Position numbers and translations under genes: made by a program. From Flavobacterium sp. FEMGT703F (lineage in GTDB: Bacteria > Bacteroidota > Bacteroidia > Flavobacteriales > Flavobacteriaceae), in NCBI GenBank assembly GCA_002786385.1, contig PGCN01000007.1, positions 62,001-126,000 of the forward strand: DNA of 64,000 nt. Direction: 5' to 3'. Of the stretch, positions 60,860 through 64,000 are shown piece after piece (positions within the stretch are counted from its first letter, which is position 1; each line of letters starts with the position of its first letter). The notes below the pieces were generated by a model. That model worked only from the letters and a program-made list of their open reading frames with translations. It was not told the origin of the DNA and made no database searches.

Positions 60860-62878
60860 ACCATTGTACTTGCGCACAAACCATTCGGTCGCCAAGGAAG
60901 CCACTAACAATACCAACAACCAAATCCAATCAATCAAAGGCGATTTTTTAACTATGGTTTTTTGAACGGCTTTGTAGCTTTCATCTTCAAGCAATTGTTT
61001 TACCAAAGCATCTGTTTGATTGGCTAAATAAGCTTTTCCTTGGGTTTGGGTTGCCAATTGATTCAACTTATTCCAATCCGGATTGACAAATTGCTTTTCA
61101 ATATCAAAATCCAATACTTCAAAACCACCGGAATACGAGGCATTCGAATTGAGTTCTTTCACTGTAAACTTATAATTTCCAGCAGTCAATCCGTCTAAGT
61201 TTACCTGAAAAGCATTGGAAGTGCGCAACAAATCAAAATTCTTAACCTGCTTGGTTTTGGTATTGGTTACCGCTATGGTCAAGCGGGCTTTTTCATCCAA
61301 TTCGTAGTTTTTATTAAAATACTGTGCAGTAATTTCGATAGCTTCACCCGAATTGTAAAAGCGCTCATGGTTGACTACTAAAGACTTTCGCGCGTTATCA
61401 GAAGCCAAAAACTGTATGGTTTTGTCTAAGAAAACGTCAAAATCAACAAAGTCTTTTTTATTCAAATAATAATCGGCTCGCCATTTCCAGATGTTTTCTC
61501 CGAATAAATACGCCGAGCGTTGGCCTTGGGTTTCGCTAAAAGCCAATAAAGGCTGATTGGTTGGAATGTTTCTGATGGTAGAAGATAACAATACATTAAG
61601 ATTCCCATTGGCAGTAATGGTACCAAAGGGATTTTCCAAAGGCGGAAACTGTTCAAAACCGATATTGTCGAGTGCAAACAAATTGAATTGTGTCTCAAAC
61701 GAAGCCAAATAGTCTTCTTTTTGCGAACTCATTTTAAACGCAAATTGCGATTGATTTTGATTGAGAAAATTAAAATCAGTATCATTACCCGTGATAATCC
61801 AAGTATTGACTTTCGCATTAGCATTCTTCTCAAAAACCGATTTAAAAGCAACCGTCGGCTGGTAAAGAATTAAAACATTGTAATCTACTAAACTATTGAT
61901 TTGATTTGGCTTAACTATCGTTACTTTTCGTTGTGCATTAGTTTCAATACTGCGTTTTATGGCGCCTAAATCAGGATGTGCCATGTCGGCAATTAAAGCG
62001 ATGGCTGTTTTTTGGTCAATCACTTCAACGGCAAAATTCTTCGTATTGTTGTAACTGTTTTTCTCCGATTCTTTGGAAAAAACAGTCGCTTTTAAAAGTT
62101 GGAGTCCGACTTTATCAGCAGGCAACAATACATTTAAGGTAGCCGATTTTTTAGAAGGCGAAAAAGCAACCGTTTGTTCATTTAAAACCGTATTGCCTTG
62201 TGTAATTTTAAAAGTAGCATTCAGGCTTTTGGTTCCGGCGTAATTCAGAAAAACTTCAACCGGATATTTGTTTTTGTGAAAAGCGTATTTGTTCACATTG
62301 AGTTGTGCAACTCTCAAATCCAAATAAGTCGTGGTATCGCCTACTACCAAAGGAAAAACTTTATTGTCAGGATTGAATCCGAAAACATAATCTTCTCCCG
62401 AAGTTTGGTTACCGTCGGAAATTAAAATGGTTGGAAACGTTTGGTTTTTGTAGATGTTCTTCAGGTTTTTAGCCACAGCATATATATTGGATTGTTTCCC
62501 TTTGAAATCAATAGTATCCGAAGGTAAAAAATCGACATCAAATTGGTACGTTTGAACCTCAAACTTCTCATTTAAAGCCGAGTTGTCTTTGAGTTTTTCA
62601 AACAATGCTAAAGCTTGTTTATCCGATTTTAAATCGGCCATAGAGGCCGAATTGTCTATCACGATAGGCAAAGGTGTTTTAATCGTTTCTATTGTTTTTC
62701 GAGCAATAATCGGATTAATCAGCAAGAGCAACAAGGCAAAAACCGAAAAGAAACGCAAAAAAGCCAAAAGCAAAGTCGCTTTCGACCGGCTTTTGGCTTT
62801 ATATAAGTATTGGTAAAATGAAACTCCGGCAGCAATTATTATTGATACAAGCAGTAACAAGATTGTTGTGGTGTTCAT
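60851..62878 (-). CDS. Membrane-anchored von Willebrand A-like protein
   Basis: A 675-residue protein with N-terminal helices (4-23 and 38-60) and a C-terminal helix (about 648-665), an arrangement seen in Bacteroidota BatA/BatB-like or aerotolerance-linked proteins, which here lack MoxR and DUF58 neighbours. The VWA region starts with LPIVIDNSASMADLKSDKQALALFEKL, where Asp-x-Ser-x-Ser is the metal-binding MIDAS start. The rest is a large periplasmic beta-rich part (GGNYKFTVKELNSNASY-like strands near residues 555-600). The 5' leader is a heptad repeat. The fabG gene precedes it with a 76-base gap. Confidence 0.82.
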   Translation of the reverse strand: MNTTTILLLLVSIIIAAGVSFYQYLYKAKSRSKATLLLAFLRFFSVFALLLLLINPIIARKTIETIKTPLPIVIDNSASMADLKSDKQALALFEKLKDNSALNEKFEVQTYQFDVDFLPSDTIDFKGKQSNIYAVAKNLKNIYKNQTFPTILISDGNQTSGEDYVFGFNPDNKVFPLVVGDTTTYLDLRVAQLNVNKYAFHKNKYPVEVFLNYAGTKSLNATFKITQGNTVLNEQTVAFSPSKKSATLNVLLPADKVGLQLLKATVFSKESEKNSYNNTKNFAVEVIDQKTAIALIADMAHPDLGAIKRSIETNAQRKVTIVKPNQINSLVDYNVLILYQPTVAFKSVFEKNANAKVNTWIITGNDTDFNFLNQNQSQFAFKMSSQKEDYLASFETQFNLFALDNIGFEQFPPLENPFGTITANGNLNVLLSSTIRNIPTNQPLLAFSETQGQRSAYLFGENIWKWRADYYLNKKDFVDFDVFLDKTIQFLASDNARKSLVVNHERFYNSGEAIEITAQYFNKNYELDEKARLTIAVTNTKTKQVKNFDLLRTSNAFQVNLDGLTAGNYKFTVKELNSNASYSGGFEVLDFDIEKQFVNPDWNKLNQLATQTQGKAYLANQTDALVKQLLEDESYKAVQKTIVKKSPLIDWIWLLVLLVASLATEWFVRKYNGLL

Positions 62879-62881
62879 ATT

Positions 62882-62916
62882 TTACAGTTAATAGTTTAGG
62901 TTTTAGATTTGTGGTT
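62882..62916 (-). repeat. Heptad repeat leader of the von Willebrand gene
   Basis: On the minus strand five 7-base units (for example AACCACA, AACCTAA, ACTGTAA) share an A in the first and seventh column and end three bases before the ATG. The outermost unit is an inverted match (AACCACAAA/TTTGTGGTT) to the array after fabG. Confidence 0.65.
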
Positions 62917-62933
62917 CGATTGATCAAAGCTAT

Positions 62934-62954
62934 AAACCACAAACAACAAACTTT
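62934..62954 (+). repeat. Heptad repeat array after fabG, inverted orientation
   Basis: Three consecutive 7-base units, each starting AAAC (AAACCAC, AAACAAC, AAACTTT), lie on the plus strand immediately after the fabG stop codon and oppose the leader array of the next gene. Confidence 0.65.
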
Positions 62955-63701
62955 TTAGGTAAGCATTCCTCCGCAAACATTCAATACTTGACCGCTAACA
63001 TAAGCACTCATGTCTGACGCGAGGAACAAGCACGCATTGGCAACGTCTTCCGGAGTTCCACCGCGTTTTAGCGGAATAGAATCTCTCCAACCTTGAACTA
63101 CATCGTCGTTTAGTTTGGCAGTCATTTCTGTTTCAATAAATCCCGGTGCAATAGCGTTGCAACGAATATTTCTCGATCCCAATTCTAACGCTACCGATTT
63201 GGTAAAACCAATCATACCGGCTTTGGAAGCTGCATAGTTGGCTTGACCGGCATTGCCTTTCACACCTACTACAGAACTCATGTTCACGATTGAACCTTTG
63301 CGGTTTTTCAGCATGATTTTTTGAACCGCTTTGGTCATATTGAAAACCGACTTCAAGTTGATTTCAATTACTTTATCAAAATCTTCCTCACTCATACGCA
63401 TTAAAAGGTTGTCTTTGGTGATACCGGCGTTGTTAATCAAAACGTCAACATTGCCAAAATCCGCCATAACATCATCTACTAATTGTTGCGCTTCGTTAAA
63501 ATCGGCTGCATTTGATTTGTATCCTTTCGCTTTGATACCTAAAGCGGTTAATTCATTTTCCAATGCCAAAGCACTTTCGGCAGAAGAACTGTATGTAAAA
63601 GCTACATTAGCGCCGTGTTGGGCAAAAACTTTAGCAATTCCGCTTCCGATTCCTCTACTGGCTCCGGTGATGATGGCTACTTTTCCTTCTAATAATTTCA
63701 T
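62955..63701 (-). CDS. fabG: 3-oxoacyl-[acyl-carrier-protein] reductase
   Basis: NADPH-dependent reductase of the fatty acid elongation cycle, cytoplasmic. The 248 residues match the short-chain dehydrogenase family: GASRGIGSGIAKVF (14-27) binds NADPH, LINNAG is present, and the catalytic Ser-x12-Tyr-x3-Lys occurs in SSVVGVKGNAGQANYAASK. The C-terminus GQVLNVCGGMLT is typical of FabG. A minus-strand TATATTTG box at 63769-63776 may be its promoter. The von Willebrand gene follows after a repeat-filled gap. Confidence 0.94.
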   Translation of the reverse strand: MKLLEGKVAIITGASRGIGSGIAKVFAQHGANVAFTYSSSAESALALENELTALGIKAKGYKSNAADFNEAQQLVDDVMADFGNVDVLINNAGITKDNLLMRMSEEDFDKVIEINLKSVFNMTKAVQKIMLKNRKGSIVNMSSVVGVKGNAGQANYAASKAGMIGFTKSVALELGSRNIRCNAIAPGFIETEMTAKLNDDVVQGWRDSIPLKRGGTPEDVANACLFLASDMSAYVSGQVLNVCGGMLT

Positions 63702-63768
63702 GGTGTAAAAATTAAATAATTTGGTACTGTTGCTTCCAACAGTAATCTTCCTATGTTTAATGAAAGGT

Positions 63769-63776
63769 CAAATATA
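63769..63776 (-). promoter_or_regulatory. -7 box of fabG
   Basis: TATATTTG on the minus strand, 68 bases before the start codon. The -33 region reads TTT instead of TTG. Confidence 0.45.
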
Positions 63777-63863
63777 GGAATATTTTACAGGTTGAAAAAA
63801 GATACTTTTACATTTAAACCATTTCGATTTTTGGATGTCTTAAAGAAATCTTAAAATTGCAGC

Positions 63864-64000
63864 ATGCCAAAACAGAGCGTCATTTTCGAAACCATTTATC
63901 ATGAATTTAAAGTCATGGTTTTCAACTTGGCGCTGCATTATCTGCAAAACATTGAAGATGCGGAAGAAGTGACTCAGGATGTGTTTGTTAAAGTCTACCA
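63864..64000 (+). CDS. ECF sigma factor (5' part)
   Basis: The first 45 codons of a gene cut by the right edge. The protein starts MPKQSVIFETIYHEFKVMVFNLALHYLQNIEDAEEVTQDVFVKVY, whose second half is the sigma region 2 helix, with EEVTQDVF as the core-binding DAEDVTQEVF-type motif of ECF sigma factors. An anti-sigma gene would normally follow beyond the window. It is divergent from fabG, with about 160 bases between them. Confidence 0.88.
   Translation, partial: MPKQSVIFETIYHEFKVMVFNLALHYLQNIEDAEEVTQDVFVKVY

Noticed and set aside
1..64000. tRNA, rRNA, riboswitch, insertion sequence or prophage
   Set aside because: I looked for conserved tRNA arms, transposase motifs, phage genes and long terminal inverted repeats and saw none.

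Overview
The window looks like a chromosomal segment of a Flavobacterium-type member of the Bacteroidota. The reasons are low GC, no Shine-Dalgarno sequences, several TAnnTTTG-type -7 promoter boxes, a secreted protein with a type A type-IX-secretion sorting domain, a TonB-dependent receptor with a C-terminal aromatic residue, and many small families typical of Flavobacteriia (DUF6095, DUF6155, DUF6048/DUF6452, DUF5362). I see no rRNA, tRNA, phage, insertion sequence or CRISPR array. Most of it is ordinary housekeeping sequence.

Layout. 1-8.1 kb: a partial lipoprotein gene, then serA and serC (serine synthesis), a type IX secretion cargo gene, a LuxC-like acyl-CoA reductase, a divergent two-cluster ferredoxin and a TonB-dependent receptor. 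8.2-20 kb: a secreted regulatory-domain protein, ychF, a FIST sensor gene overlapping a soluble hybrid histidine kinase gene, parE and parC (topoisomerase IV), and a PAS sensor that has no ATPase domain. 20-25 kb: a minus-strand run of methyltransferase, ZIP transporter, murQ, a papain-fold-like secreted protein, small membrane proteins, a lipoprotein and TerC. 25-36 kb: a THUMP RNA methyltransferase, an outer-membrane barrel protein, a TlpA-like protein, DUF6048/DUF6452/rlmD, DUF1697, DUF1003, ornithine aminotransferase, DUF5362 and a Smr protein. 36-49 kb: a small secreted protein, ribonuclease Z, pdxH, a CAP-domain lipoprotein, a DnaQ-like protein paired with a cNMP/CBS/DUF294 protein, a helicase, a mechanosensitive channel, a thioesterase and an OmpA protein. 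49-56 kb: a two-component system with a DUF2231-like membrane protein, then an extracytoplasmic redox operon (thioredoxin, ApbE, DUF4266, DUF3570). 56-64 kb: an LTA-synthase-like enzyme, a large periplasmic protein, YoaK, DUF2809, a von Willebrand A protein, fabG and the start of an ECF sigma factor gene.

The most unusual signal is not a gene. Degenerate tandem repeats of strict 7- or 8-base period sit immediately before the start codons of serA, ferredoxin, parC, murQ and the von Willebrand gene. At parE-parC and fabG-vWA there is a second array in inverted orientation just after the preceding stop codon. Further points are a 30-bp direct repeat and a shared GTGYATTTCRTCGAT-like motif in long upstream regions near 36.8 and 39.1 kb, a DnaQ-like protein with two changed catalytic residues, and the ApbE/DUF4266/DUF3570 operon with a palindrome at its promoter. 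Family names come from recognition of motifs and were not checked by database search.
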